The position numbers were made by a program, and so were the translations under genes. 64,000 bases of DNA from Pseudomonadota bacterium (GTDB taxonomy: Bacteria > Pseudomonadota > Alphaproteobacteria > Sphingomonadales > Sphingomonadaceae): positions 1 to 64,000 of the forward strand of contig JAKPHK010000061.1 in NCBI GenBank assembly GCA_029550345.1, given 5' to 3'. Below, one piece after another: positions 43,249 to 52,419 of this stretch (positions within the stretch are counted from its first letter, which is position 1; every line of letters starts with the position of its first letter). The notes under the pieces were generated by a model. That model did no database searches. It was not told the DNA's origin and worked only from the letters and a program-made list of their open reading frames with translations.

Positions 43249-44334
43249 ATGGTTCTGACCAAGGGCGACGACTATCCGCTGCACCAGACGCCCGAGCCGG
43301 TGGCCTATGCCGGGACCGACCGGAACTTTTACGACCGCTATTTCTTCAACGGCTATGCTCCTGACGGTTCCGGGTTTTTCGCGGTGGCGCTGGGGGTCTA
43401 TCCGCACCTCAACGTGATGGATGCGCACTTCTCGGCGATCCGCGATGGGGTGCAGTACAATCTCCATGCCAGCAAGGAGCTTGGGATGGAGCGGCTTGAC
43501 CTGCAGGTCGGACCAATCCGGATCGAGATTGTGGAACCGCTGCACAAGCTGCGCGTGGTTGTCGATGGCGAAGGACTGAAAGCTGATCTGACCTTCTCCG
43601 GCAGGGCCTTTCCGATAGAGGAGCCGCGCTTCGTCCACCGGATCGGGCCGCGCACCTTCATGGATTACACCCGATTGACCCAGAACGGGCACTACACCGG
43701 ATGGATCGAAGTTGACGGCGTACGCCAGGAATGCGCACCAGGCACCGCCGGAACCCGCGACCGATCCTGGGGCGTGCGGCCGATCGGCGCGCGCGATGAG
43801 CAGCCACATGGAACCGGGGTGGTCCCAGGCTTCTTCTGGCAGTGGACCCCGATCAACTTTGCAGACCGATCGGTGTTCTTCCACGTCAACGCCGATGCCA
43901 GGGGCAACAAATGGAACACCCGCGCGGTGATCGCGCCGGATGGCGCCGATGCGGCGGCGCTGTTCGATACCGATGGCGAAATGGTATCGACGATGGTCAA
44001 GGGCACCCGCTGGCCAGAGAAGGGCACCCTGGTGATCGACGGTCCGGACGGACCCGAAACCCTCACCCTCGAACCCGTCGGCCGGTTTCAGATGCGCGGT
44101 ATCGGCTACACCTCACCCAAATGGGGCCATGGCCTGTGGCATGGCCCCCTGGCGGTCGAGCGTGAGGACTTTGGCCTGACGCAGTGCAACCCGGGATCGA
44201 TGGACAATTACCATGTTCAGCTGCCCTGCAAGGTCACCAGTGACAAGCACGGCGAAGGCTTCGGCGTGTTCGAACAGCTGATTATCGGCCCTTACAAGCC
44301 ATATGGCCTGAAGGAATTCATGGACCTGGGCTGA
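43249..44334 (+). CDS. AttH/CrtC-like beta-barrel protein (DUF7064/7065-type)
   Basis: The 361-residue protein has the motif GTAGTRDRSWGVRPIGARDE near residue 167, the R-D-x-S-W-G signature of the AttH/carotenoid 1,2-hydratase-like barrels. It also has FFWQWTPINFADRSVFFHVN and a C-terminal ALAVERE-like stretch. There is no signal peptide. It follows the kinase by 4 nt, a pairing that recurs in the group. A role in modifying or binding a hydrophobic substrate is plausible but unproven. Confidence 0.6.
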   Translation: MVLTKGDDYPLHQTPEPVAYAGTDRNFYDRYFFNGYAPDGSGFFAVALGVYPHLNVMDAHFSAIRDGVQYNLHASKELGMERLDLQVGPIRIEIVEPLHKLRVVVDGEGLKADLTFSGRAFPIEEPRFVHRIGPRTFMDYTRLTQNGHYTGWIEVDGVRQECAPGTAGTRDRSWGVRPIGARDEQPHGTGVVPGFFWQWTPINFADRSVFFHVNADARGNKWNTRAVIAPDGADAAALFDTDGEMVSTMVKGTRWPEKGTLVIDGPDGPETLTLEPVGRFQMRGIGYTSPKWGHGLWHGPLAVEREDFGLTQCNPGSMDNYHVQLPCKVTSDKHGEGFGVFEQLIIGPYKPYGLKEFMDLG

Positions 44335-44340
44335 CCGAAA

Positions 44341-45273
44341 TCAGGCGGCGGAAACCGCCTTGTTCAGCCGGGTGATCTGATCGGGCATCAGTTCGATGTC
44401 GATCGCCTCGATCAGTTCGTCGAGCTGGTCGGCGGTAGTCGCACTGGCGATCGGGGCGGCGATGCCGGGCTGATCGAGCAGCCATGCCAGGGCAACCTGG
44501 GCGACGGTGGCTTCACAATCGGCCGCGATCTGATCCATGATCGCCAGCAGGGCCGGGCCATTTTCGGCATATTTCTTAAGACCGGCACCGCGCGGATAGC
44601 GATCGAAATCGGCGGGTTTGCGGTACTTCCCGGTCAGGTAACCTGAAGCCAGGCCATAGAACGGCAGCATCGCGATGTCGTTCGCGACGCAGAAGTTCTG
44701 GAAATCCGGATCGAAGTCAGCGCGTTCCAGCAGGTTGTACTGGTTCTGCAGCACGCCATAGCCGGGTACCCCGCGCGCCTTGGCCGCAGCCAGAGCGCCG
44801 CGCAGGCGTTCTTCGGTGAAGTTGGAGGCACCAGCCTCGCGCACCTTGCCCGCCGCGATCAGGGCGCCGAAGCCTTCTGCAACCTCTTCCTGCGGCGTTT
44901 CGGGATCGTCGCGGTGGGCATAGTAGAGGTCGATGTAATCGGTCTGTAGCCGTTCGAGTGACTGGGCCAGCTGCCGTTCCAGCACCTCGGGCTTTAGCCC
45001 GCCGGACTTGCCATCAACATTGGTCTTGGTTGCGATCCGCATATCGCGGCGCACCCCGCGCTCCTTCATCCAGGCCCCGATCACGGCTTCGCTTTCGCCG
45101 CCCTTGTGGCCGGGAACCCAGAAGGAATAGCACTCGGCGGTATCGACCATGCGCCCGCCGGCCTCGTAAAAGGCGTCGAGAATTTCAAAGCTGGTGTCCT
45201 GATCGGCGGTCCAACCAAACACGTTGCCGCCAAGCACCAGCTTGAGGCCTGAGAGCGAGGGATGGCGGCTCAT
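44341..45273 (-). CDS. Aldo/keto reductase
   Basis: This 310-residue NADPH-dependent carbonyl reductase has the catalytic tetrad Asp44, Tyr49, Lys83 and His120, in [13 protein letters not shown] and YYAHRDDP. It resembles the YajO/Tas-like group. It overlaps the ribH stop by 4 nt, so it may be co-translated with riboflavin synthesis, but a functional link is not clear. Confidence 0.92.
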   Translation of the reverse strand: MSRHPSLSGLKLVLGGNVFGWTADQDTSFEILDAFYEAGGRMVDTAECYSFWVPGHKGGESEAVIGAWMKERGVRRDMRIATKTNVDGKSGGLKPEVLERQLAQSLERLQTDYIDLYYAHRDDPETPQEEVAEGFGALIAAGKVREAGASNFTEERLRGALAAAKARGVPGYGVLQNQYNLLERADFDPDFQNFCVANDIAMLPFYGLASGYLTGKYRKPADFDRYPRGAGLKKYAENGPALLAIMDQIAADCEATVAQVALAWLLDQPGIAAPIASATTADQLDELIEAIDIELMPDQITRLNKAVSAA

Positions 45274-45689
45274 GCGAATTTCTCCTTGACGGCGAGCAGC
45301 GCAAGCGCGGCCTTGGCTGCTTCGCCGCCTTTGTCCTTTTGCTTCGGATCGGCGCGGACCAGCGCCTGTGCCTCGTTCTCAACGGTCAGGATGCCGTTGC
45401 CGATCGCGAATCCGTCCATGGTCAGCGCCATGATCCCGCGCGCGCTTTCCCCGGCGACGATTTCGAAGTGATAGGTCTCACCCCGGATCACCACCCCGAT
45501 CCCGACGTAGCCGTCATACAACTGGGCCTGATCGGCAAGGGCAATCGCCCCCGGAATTTCGAGCGCGCCGGGGACGGTGATCACGTCCACCTGGTGCCCG
45601 GCGGCCTTCAGTGCTGCGCTGGCGCCGGAAACAAGCATATCGTTGAGGTGATCGTAGAAGCGGGCTTCGACGATAAGAAAACGGGCCAC
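45270..45689 (-). CDS. ribH: 6,7-dimethyl-8-ribityllumazine synthase
   Basis: RibH makes the lumazine precursor of riboflavin. The 139-residue product has [20 protein letters not shown] and [20 protein letters not shown], with the catalytic His. It is a little shorter than the usual 150-160 residues because the N-terminus is compact. The gene is embedded between crotonase and aldo-keto reductase genes rather than in a rib operon. Confidence 0.95.
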   Translation of the reverse strand: MARFLIVEARFYDHLNDMLVSGASAALKAAGHQVDVITVPGALEIPGAIALADQAQLYDGYVGIGVVIRGETYHFEIVAGESARGIMALTMDGFAIGNGILTVENEAQALVRADPKQKDKGGEAAKAALALLAVKEKFA

Positions 45690-45734
45690 GGGACTATCCT
45701 TTTGTTTCGTATTCCGGGGAGGGTTGGGGCTGGA

Positions 45735-46541
45735 TCAATCGCCCTTGAAGACGGGCTTGCGCTTTTCAAGGAAGGCGTTGACCGCTTCGGCATTGTCCTT
45801 GGTGGCGTGGGCCACGGCCTGCATCGCGGCCGACATTTCGAGCACCTGGCCGATGCTCATCGATTGGGCATCCCAGATCAGCCGCTTGGCCATCCGCACC
45901 GCGAACGACGGGTTGCAGGCGATCCTCCGGGCCATGGCGCGGGCGGCATCCATCAACTCCGCATCGGGCACCACCTGATTGACCAGACCGATCTTCAGCG
46001 CTTCCGCCGCGTCGATCGTTTCGCCGGTCAGGGTCAGTTCGGCCGCCTTTGAAAAACCTACGATCCGCTGGATCAGCCAAGCCCCGCCATCGCCCGGGAT
46101 GATTCCCAGTTTGACGAAACTTTCGGCAAATTTGGCGCTTTCGCCCGCGACGCGCAGGTCGCACATACAGGCAAGGTCAAGCCCGGCGCCGATCGCCGGA
46201 CCGTTTACCGCCGCGATCACCGGCACTTCCAGCGCAGCGAAGGCGAGGGGGAGGCGCTGGATCCCGCTCTTGTAATTGCGGCGGGTGCGTGCCGGGAGGC
46301 TGGCATTGAGCCCGCCCGAATCCGGGCGCATCGCCTTGAGGTTGCCGCCTGCCGAAAAGGCTGGACCCGCGCCGGTCAGGATCGCGACCCGAACCTTGGG
46401 ATCGTCCTCCATCCGGGCCAGCGTATCGAGCAGGCTTTCGATCAGGTCGAGGTCAGAGATCGGATTGCGCATCTCCGCCCGGTTGAGCGTGATCGTGGCA
46501 ATGCCATCGTCGTCGAGGGAATAGAGGACGGGGCTGTCCAT
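45735..46541 (-). CDS. Enoyl-CoA hydratase/crotonase family protein
   Basis: The 268-residue product has the crotonase core: IATITLNRAEMRNPISDLDL, then AFSAGGNLKAM and AAVNGPAIGAGLDLACMCDL, with the oxyanion-hole Gly, and FAESFVKLGIIPGDGGAWLI with the active-site Gly-Asp region. ATG 46541 begins homology and has GGAGAG upstream. It probably acts in acyl-CoA breakdown; the exact acyl chain is unknown. Confidence 0.88.
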   Translation of the reverse strand: MDSPVLYSLDDDGIATITLNRAEMRNPISDLDLIESLLDTLARMEDDPKVRVAILTGAGPAFSAGGNLKAMRPDSGGLNASLPARTRRNYKSGIQRLPLAFAALEVPVIAAVNGPAIGAGLDLACMCDLRVAGESAKFAESFVKLGIIPGDGGAWLIQRIVGFSKAAELTLTGETIDAAEALKIGLVNQVVPDAELMDAARAMARRIACNPSFAVRMAKRLIWDAQSMSIGQVLEMSAAMQAVAHATKDNAEAVNAFLEKRKPVFKGD

Positions 46542-46706
46542 GGGATGATCTCTCCGTATCAGGTCGTGGAAGGCGCTTTGGCACGGTGTTCGCGTCGCCA
46601 CAACAGCCATGTCATGGCAGCGCGGCCAGCAGAGGCGCCGACATCGCGAAGGGCAGGGCGGCAATCCCCCGCATCGCGTCAAGACCATGCAGGCGCCGCC
46701 GTTCAG

Positions 46707-47690
46707 TCATCCAACCACCCGTTCAATAAACCAGAAGCTGGCGGTAATACCGATGGCATAGGTGGCGGCAAGCGCCACGGGGCGTAGCGCCCGCGGGGCC
46801 AGGCGGCGGATGAGTGCAAGCACGGCCAGCACCGCGGCAACGATCAGCAGCTGCCCGGCCTCGACGCCCAGGTTGAAGGTCAGCAGGGCGGTGGGAACAT
46901 CGCTTTCCGGCAGGCCGATTTCCCGCAGCGCGCCTGCGAAGCCGAAGCCGTGGATCAGTCCGAACAGGAAGGCAACGATCCACGGCGCGCGCTCGGCAAG
47001 GTTTGGTGCCGCCGGATCCTGCTTCACGATTTCCACCGCAAGGAAAATGATCGACAGCGCGATCAATGCCTCGACCGGGGCCTGCGCCAGTCCGACCAGC
47101 CCGAGCGTCGATCCGATGAGGGTGATAGAATGGGCCACGGTGAAGGCGGTTGCGGCCTTGACCACCATCCCCGGCCTGCCGATCAACAGAACCAGCGCGA
47201 TCACGAACAGCAGATGATCATAGCCTTCCAGGATGTGGATCACCCCCAGCACGAAATAGCTGCGGGCGACGTCCCAAGTATCGGGCACGGCGGCAACCTC
47301 AATCATGGCCTGGTTCTGGGTCAGGCGGGTGGCCTGGACCGGCCGGCCAAGCGGTGCAATCCGCAGCAGCGCATCGGTAAAAGCTGCGTCCATGCCGGCC
47401 AGCCCGACTTTCGAACCCACCAGATCACGGGTGCAGCTCAGCCGACTTTCCGCCACCAGTACCATCCCTTCGACATGGGCCTGCGGCGCGGATTGGGTGC
47501 AGAATTCCGGAAAGGCAGGGTGGGTTCGGGTGGCAAGGCCGCCCAGTACCGGCGCTTTCCACACCAGCTTCCAGTGTTCGGCGTCCTCCTGGGTGAATTC
47601 GAGATAGCCCGGGCGCAGCTCGTCTGCGTGGGCGGGCAGGGCGGTCAAGGCCGAAAGCACGGCCAGGACGAGCAGGATCAGGCGCTTCAC
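46707..47690 (-). CDS. HupE/UreJ family membrane protein with exported N-terminal domain
   Basis: The 327-residue protein has a signal peptide (MKRLILLVLAVLSALTALPA), a soluble domain of about 130 residues with Cys residues (FCTQSAP, RLSCTRD), and a HupE/UreJ_2 transmembrane domain with GVIHILEGYDHLLFVIALVL and FGLIHGFGFAGALREIGLP, where His and Asp may bind metal. HupE/UreJ proteins are thought to move nickel or cobalt, though for this subtype the metal is unproven. It is the last gene of a tight four-gene operon, overlapping the parvulin-like gene by 4 nt. Confidence 0.82.
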   Translation of the reverse strand: MKRLILLVLAVLSALTALPAHADELRPGYLEFTQEDAEHWKLVWKAPVLGGLATRTHPAFPEFCTQSAPQAHVEGMVLVAESRLSCTRDLVGSKVGLAGMDAAFTDALLRIAPLGRPVQATRLTQNQAMIEVAAVPDTWDVARSYFVLGVIHILEGYDHLLFVIALVLLIGRPGMVVKAATAFTVAHSITLIGSTLGLVGLAQAPVEALIALSIIFLAVEIVKQDPAAPNLAERAPWIVAFLFGLIHGFGFAGALREIGLPESDVPTALLTFNLGVEAGQLLIVAAVLAVLALIRRLAPRALRPVALAATYAIGITASFWFIERVVG

Positions 47691-48514
47691 TTCGGCAGCT
47701 CTATCACCACGTCGTATCCCTTCAAGATGCGGTCATAGGCTTCGTCGCGGGCCCTGGCTGCTGCATTGGCGCGCCAGTCGTTTTCGACCCTCTGGCGGAC
47801 CTTGTCCAGACGCGGTGGCTGCGGTGCTGTGCGCTTTTCAACCCGAACGAGGTGCAGTCCCAGGCCCGAAGCGATCGGACCGGACCACTGCCCGGGGGCA
47901 ATGTTGCGCAGCGATATCGTGAACTCATCACCGAACATCGCGGCGACGTCCGACGATCCGGCATCGCGCAGCTGTGCAGGGATCGGGGCCGGCACCGCGC
48001 CAACCCGTTCACCCTTGCGCAATTTGCCCAGACTGGCCTCTGCCAACTGCCGGTTCTGCGGGGTGTCCGCGCCCAGATAGACCTGTTCGAACGTCGTGCG
48101 CGGATCGTCGGCATAGCGGGCCGGGTCTTTGTCGATCATCGCCTGGAGGACGGCATCGTCCGGCGTGCGGCTTTCCGCATCGGCAACGGCCAGTGATTCC
48201 ATCTTGCGGCGCATTCGCCGCACGACAACCTCGTCATCCTTGTCGAGGCCTAGTGCGAGCGCCTCGCGGTAATAAACCTGATCGCGCACCCAGTCGCTAA
48301 TCAGTCCGTCGGTTTCCTCCTGGCTGGGCAAACGCCGGAAAGAATCGGAAAAGCGGCCGACCAAGGCGCTGACAACACGCTCGTCCACCACGATCCGGCG
48401 TTCGCCCAGGTCCGGTGCGCGCCCGGACAGCAGGGCATAAACCAGCGCACCCGCGATCAGAAAGTGGGCCAGCGGTTCTTTCAGGAGCCGCTGGACAATG
48501 TCCTTGAATGGCAT
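47687..48514 (-). CDS. Membrane-anchored parvulin-like peptidyl-prolyl isomerase
   Basis: The 275-residue protein has an N-terminal membrane anchor (LAHFLIAGALVYALLSGRAP), a SurA-like helical part and a PpiC-like domain with TTFEQVYLGADTP near residue 142 and IAPGQWSGPIASGLGLHLVR near 208-227. This is a SurA/PpiD-type layout. It starts 3 nt after the DUF3604 stop and overlaps the HupE gene. It may act as a dedicated chaperone for the lipoproteins encoded before it. Confidence 0.8.
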   Translation of the reverse strand: MPFKDIVQRLLKEPLAHFLIAGALVYALLSGRAPDLGERRIVVDERVVSALVGRFSDSFRRLPSQEETDGLISDWVRDQVYYREALALGLDKDDEVVVRRMRRKMESLAVADAESRTPDDAVLQAMIDKDPARYADDPRTTFEQVYLGADTPQNRQLAEASLGKLRKGERVGAVPAPIPAQLRDAGSSDVAAMFGDEFTISLRNIAPGQWSGPIASGLGLHLVRVEKRTAPQPPRLDKVRQRVENDWRANAAARARDEAYDRILKGYDVVIELPK

Positions 48515-48517
48515 AGC

Positions 48518-50413
48518 TCAGGCCGGATTGTACCAGATCGCCGAAGTATAGGCGCGCTCCTGCTGCTTCAAAGGGATTTCGGCAGGAAGGGTCAGCTTGA
48601 ACTTCACCATGTCGTAATCCATCCAGGTCGGCGTCGGAATCTGCAGCACGCGCACATAATAGAATGCCCGGACTTTCGGATCGAATTCAGGGTCGGTCCA
48701 GACCGTTGCCAGGCTCGGCGCGCCGATCGTGTTCTGATAGGTCGCGGTTGCGACATCAACCGTATCACCCACCGCCGGGACCTTGCCGTTCACGGCCACC
48801 CGCTTGTCCATATCGGACCAGACCACGTCGAACACCTTCTCGTGCGAATTGCCTGCTGCATCGACCCAGCCCTTGACGACCTGGACGCGATCAAGATTGC
48901 CGTCGATCGGGTCCTTGAGAGCCGAAACGATAAAGCTGGGGGCGCCGCTGCCGCCGGCTTTCAGGTCGCCGCCCATCGGCACCCCGCGCGTGTAACCGGC
49001 CTTGACCCAATCACCTTTCAGATCATCGGCCTTGAAATCCCAGCCGCCGAAGAACCGCACGGTCATCCGCGGGCCGGTGGTGCCATAGACTTCGCGGCGC
49101 ATCATCGCATCGAAGATCGCTTCGCGGGTATTGCTGGTTGCCCAGACCCCGGCATAGCCACTGGCAAGCGACTGCCAGTTCATCCGTCCGACCCGCTCAA
49201 CCGGAACACCCGGCACAAAGCTGGCAGTGGCACGCTCTGCACTCGGTTCAACGCCGGGATGCTTGCCGAAATAGTTGTTGTCGTCGGCGGTCGAAAGAGA
49301 GGTGTGCGCGTCTGTCGAGCCGACTACGCCGAACTTGTATGGGTTCACGCCGGTTCGCTGCTCGATCAGCATCCCGCGCTTCAGCGCTTCGCGGACATAG
49401 CTGCCTGCCAGGTCGCCGGGTTTGGTGGGCTGGGTGTTGAGCAGATTGTTCTGATCCCATCCTGCCGTGCCGTAGCCGGCGAACTCGTCGTTGGGGGAAA
49501 GGAACGGGTGCGCTTCGCTGTCACCCTTGATCTGGGTGATCTCCACCACCGGTTCATGCGCCGCGCGGCGGCGGGCATATTCGGCCGAGATCGGGCCACC
49601 CTTCGGATCGGTCAGCATGAACATCAGGCCATTCGAAAGGTTGGAATTGTGCGGTATCGCCAAGACCTTGCCGCCGGTGGTCTTTTCATAGGCATCCATG
49701 TAGTCCCACAGCGCGTCCGGCCAGTCCTGACCCGCATCGCTGAGCGGATCGACCTTGTTCACCCGGTCTATGCCGTCGCGGAAGATGACGTTTCGGTGCA
49801 GATTGTTACCGCCCTGCATCAGGGTATATTCGAAACCGAAAAAGGCGGTGAACTTGCCCGGTTCGTTATAGCTTTCAACGGTCTTGAGGCCCTCGTTCCA
49901 GATCTTGTGCGTGCGCGCCTGAGCCTTCGCGGGATCATTGAGCCCGGGCGGCATCTTGCCATGGGCTCGCGCGTCGAGGATTTCGGCGGTCGCCTGAAGA
50001 GAGCCCTTGGGGCCTTCGTGCATCAGATCATACCAGCGCAGCAAGGTGGGGTCATTGATCGCGATCCGCGGCGCGTCATAAAGCGCCTTGGTCGAGCCGA
50101 GCCCTTCGGAGTGGTCGGTGATCACCAGGAAGTCGAGCGGGCGGGCCAGCTTGGCCTTGACCCCAGCCGAGCTGGTGACCTCTTCGCCGCGGGCAAAGCG
50201 CAGTGCTGCTTCTGGATCGAGCCGATTGCCGAAACCGAAAGCATCGACCGAATTTGCCGTATGCAGGTGCGTGTCGCCCCAGAATACCTGTTCCGGGTAG
50301 GCCGTGTTCTTGACCTCTGCCGTGCTTCCGCCGACCTGTGATAGCTTGTCGCATCCTGAAACCAGCATGGTCGAACTGAGCAACAGGGCAGCTGCGGTGA
50401 TCGTTGTGCGCAT
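48518..50413 (-). CDS. DUF3604 lipoprotein, PHP-like metallohydrolase (second copy)
   Basis: The 631-residue lipoprotein has a signal peptide with lipobox LVSGC (Cys21) and then the DUF3604 fold, opening with VFWGDTHLHTANSVDAFGFG (Asp47, His49, His51), which resembles the first metal motif of PHP phosphoesterases. FLVITDHSEGLG and VGSTDAHTSLS add further His/Asp. ATG 50413 is chosen because GGAG lies 7 nt before it. It is a diverged tandem copy of the preceding gene, which ends 10 nt upstream. Substrate unknown. Confidence 0.85.
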   Translation of the reverse strand: MRTTITAAALLLSSTMLVSGCDKLSQVGGSTAEVKNTAYPEQVFWGDTHLHTANSVDAFGFGNRLDPEAALRFARGEEVTSSAGVKAKLARPLDFLVITDHSEGLGSTKALYDAPRIAINDPTLLRWYDLMHEGPKGSLQATAEILDARAHGKMPPGLNDPAKAQARTHKIWNEGLKTVESYNEPGKFTAFFGFEYTLMQGGNNLHRNVIFRDGIDRVNKVDPLSDAGQDWPDALWDYMDAYEKTTGGKVLAIPHNSNLSNGLMFMLTDPKGGPISAEYARRRAAHEPVVEITQIKGDSEAHPFLSPNDEFAGYGTAGWDQNNLLNTQPTKPGDLAGSYVREALKRGMLIEQRTGVNPYKFGVVGSTDAHTSLSTADDNNYFGKHPGVEPSAERATASFVPGVPVERVGRMNWQSLASGYAGVWATSNTREAIFDAMMRREVYGTTGPRMTVRFFGGWDFKADDLKGDWVKAGYTRGVPMGGDLKAGGSGAPSFIVSALKDPIDGNLDRVQVVKGWVDAAGNSHEKVFDVVWSDMDKRVAVNGKVPAVGDTVDVATATYQNTIGAPSLATVWTDPEFDPKVRAFYYVRVLQIPTPTWMDYDMVKFKLTLPAEIPLKQQERAYTSAIWYNPA

Positions 50414-50423
50414 AGTCATGCTC

Positions 50424-52310
50424 CTAGGCCGGTTCGTACCAGATCGGTGAGGTGTAGCCGCGTTCCTGCTGCTTGAGCGGGATCGCGGGATCGAGCTTGA
50501 GCTTGTAGCGGACCATGTCGAAATTGACCCAGGTCGGGGTCGGGATCTCCAGCACCCGCACGTAATAGAACGCCCGCGCCTTGGGGTCGAATTCGGGGTC
50601 GGACCAGACCGTCGTCAGGCTCGGTGCGCCGATCGTGTTGGTGTAGGTTGCGGTTGCGGTGTCCACGGTATCGCCAACCGACGGAACCTTGCCACCTGCG
50701 GCCACCCGCTTGTCCATGTCTGACCAGACCACATCGAAGACCTTTTCGTGGGCCGTTCCCGCGGCATCGACCCAGCCCTTGACGACCTGAGCCCGGTCAA
50801 GGTTGGCCCCCTGGGGGTCCTTCAGCGCGGAGATCACGAAGCTGGGCGCGCCGCTTCCGGCCTTGAGTATCCCGCCCATCGGCACGCCGCGCGCATAGCC
50901 TTGATCGACCCAATCCCCTTTCAGGTCATCTGCCTTGAAATCCCAGCCGCCAAAGACACGCAGCACCATCCGTGTGCCGGTGGTGGCATAGACTTCGCGG
51001 CGGGCCATCGCGTCAAACAAAGCTTCGCGGGTATTGTCGGTTGCCCAGACTGCGGCATAGCCGCTGGCGAGATAGTTCCAGCCGTACCGGCCCTCGCGCG
51101 TTCCCAGGTTCTGTGCCTCGGCTGCGCGCTTGGGGTTTGGTTCGACGCCGGAATGTTTCCCGAAATAGTTGTCCTCATCGGTCGTGGACAGCGAGGTATG
51201 GCTGTCGGTCGATCCGATCACGCCGAAGCGATAAGGATTCTCCCCGGTGCGTTGTTCGATCATCAATCCGCGTTTCAGTGCCTCGCGGACATAGGACCCG
51301 GTCTGCATTTCCGGGGTGGTGCGTTCGACCATCATCAGATCGCCCAGCTCCCACCCGGCGGTGCCGTAACCGGCGAACTCATCATTGGGCGACATGAACG
51401 GGTGGGCTTCACTGTCTCCCTTGATCTGGGTGATTTCCACCAGTGGTTCGTGCGCCGCCCGGCGCCGGGCGTATGCTGCGCTCATCGGACCGCCGGAGGG
51501 ATCGGTCAGCATAAACATCTTGCCGTTCGAGAGATTCGCATTGTGCGGGATCGCCAGGGTTTTACCGCCGGTCTGCTTCTCATAGGCGTCCATATAATCC
51601 CACAGCCCGTCGGGCTTGGTCGTATCGAACGACATCAGCGGCAGGACGTTCGCGGCGCGGTCGCCGCCATCGCGGAACACCACATTGCGGTGCAGGTTCC
51701 GGCCTTCGTCCATCAGGGTATATTCAAAGCCGATAAACGCGGTGAACTTACCCGGCTCGTTATAGCGCTCGACCGTTGCGATGTGCCGGTTCCAGTCCTT
51801 GCGCAGTCTGTCGGCGGCGGCTTTGGGATTGGTAATTGACGGCGGCAGTTTGTTTTTTGCTTTTGCGTCGATCAGTTCGGCCGTCGCGCGCATCGATCCT
51901 TCCGGGCCGGAATGCAGCATGTCATACCAGCGCAGCAGTAGTGGATCGGAAATCAGCGCGCGGGGCGCCTCATACAGGTTCTTGACCGTCGCAAACCCGT
52001 CCGAGTGATCGCTGATAACCAGAAAATCGAGCGGGCGCTTGAGCTGGGCCTTCTGCCCGGTCGATGAGGTGACCTCCTCACCGCGAGCAAAGCGCAGCGC
52101 GGCTTCCGGATCGAGCCGGGTGCCAAAGCCGAAGGCATCGGGGGAATTGCTGGTGTGAAGATGGGTGTCACCCCAATAGACGCGTTGCGGATGGGCATTT
52201 GCGCTGACCGCTGCGGTTTGGTCCTGCGCCTCCTTGCCGCGATCGCATCCGCCGACAAGCGAAGTCGATCCAAGCAGCAATGCTGCCAAGGCCATGGCTC
52301 TTCCAGTCAT
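50424..52310 (-). CDS. DUF3604 lipoprotein, PHP-like metallohydrolase (first copy)
   Basis: The 628-residue lipoprotein has a signal peptide with lipobox LVGGC (Cys22) and starts its DUF3604 domain with VYWGDTHLHTSNSPDAFGFG (Asp48, His50, His52), then FLVISDHSDGFA and GVIGSTDSHTSLS as further metal-binding segments. ATG 52310 follows a strong GGGAGGGG. The copy that follows is similar along its whole length. It heads the operon and diverges from the acyl-CoA dehydrogenase gene. Confidence 0.87.
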   Translation of the reverse strand: MTGRAMALAALLLGSTSLVGGCDRGKEAQDQTAAVSANAHPQRVYWGDTHLHTSNSPDAFGFGTRLDPEAALRFARGEEVTSSTGQKAQLKRPLDFLVISDHSDGFATVKNLYEAPRALISDPLLLRWYDMLHSGPEGSMRATAELIDAKAKNKLPPSITNPKAAADRLRKDWNRHIATVERYNEPGKFTAFIGFEYTLMDEGRNLHRNVVFRDGGDRAANVLPLMSFDTTKPDGLWDYMDAYEKQTGGKTLAIPHNANLSNGKMFMLTDPSGGPMSAAYARRRAAHEPLVEITQIKGDSEAHPFMSPNDEFAGYGTAGWELGDLMMVERTTPEMQTGSYVREALKRGLMIEQRTGENPYRFGVIGSTDSHTSLSTTDEDNYFGKHSGVEPNPKRAAEAQNLGTREGRYGWNYLASGYAAVWATDNTREALFDAMARREVYATTGTRMVLRVFGGWDFKADDLKGDWVDQGYARGVPMGGILKAGSGAPSFVISALKDPQGANLDRAQVVKGWVDAAGTAHEKVFDVVWSDMDKRVAAGGKVPSVGDTVDTATATYTNTIGAPSLTTVWSDPEFDPKARAFYYVRVLEIPTPTWVNFDMVRYKLKLDPAIPLKQQERGYTSPIWYEPA

Positions 52311-52351
52311 ATGGACCCCTCCCGATCCTGTTCTTTCCGGCAGCCTGACAG

Positions 52352-52371
52352 CTTGAAACGCGTTGTTCAAG
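52352..52371. promoter_or_regulatory. Dyad in the DUF3604/acyl-CoA dehydrogenase divergent region
   Basis: CTTGAA and TTCAAG flank an 8-nt centre that itself contains ACGCGT. The dyad lies about 42 nt before the first DUF3604 start and about 50 nt before the acyl-CoA dehydrogenase start. It may be a second operator for the divergent promoters; the binding protein is unknown. Confidence 0.35.
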
Positions 52372-52392
52372 GTTCACCGGCACTTGTGCACC

Positions 52393-52408
52393 TTAACCGA
52401 TCGCTTAA
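52393..52408. promoter_or_regulatory. Palindromic operator (site 3 of the TTAA-type set)
   Basis: TTAACCGATCGCTTAA, flanked by CC and GG to give CCTTAA and TTAAGG arms, fits TTAAYCGNNCGNTTAA. It is 11 nt upstream of the acyl-CoA dehydrogenase start and could also affect the divergent DUF3604 operon. Confidence 0.62.
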
Positions 52409-52419
52409 GGATGGGAAGC

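Noticed and set aside
48464-50341. A 625-codon open frame opposite the second DUF3604 gene
   Set aside because: It is antisense to a clear lipoprotein gene, has no ribosome-binding site or recognisable domain, and long antisense frames are expected in GC-rich coding DNA.
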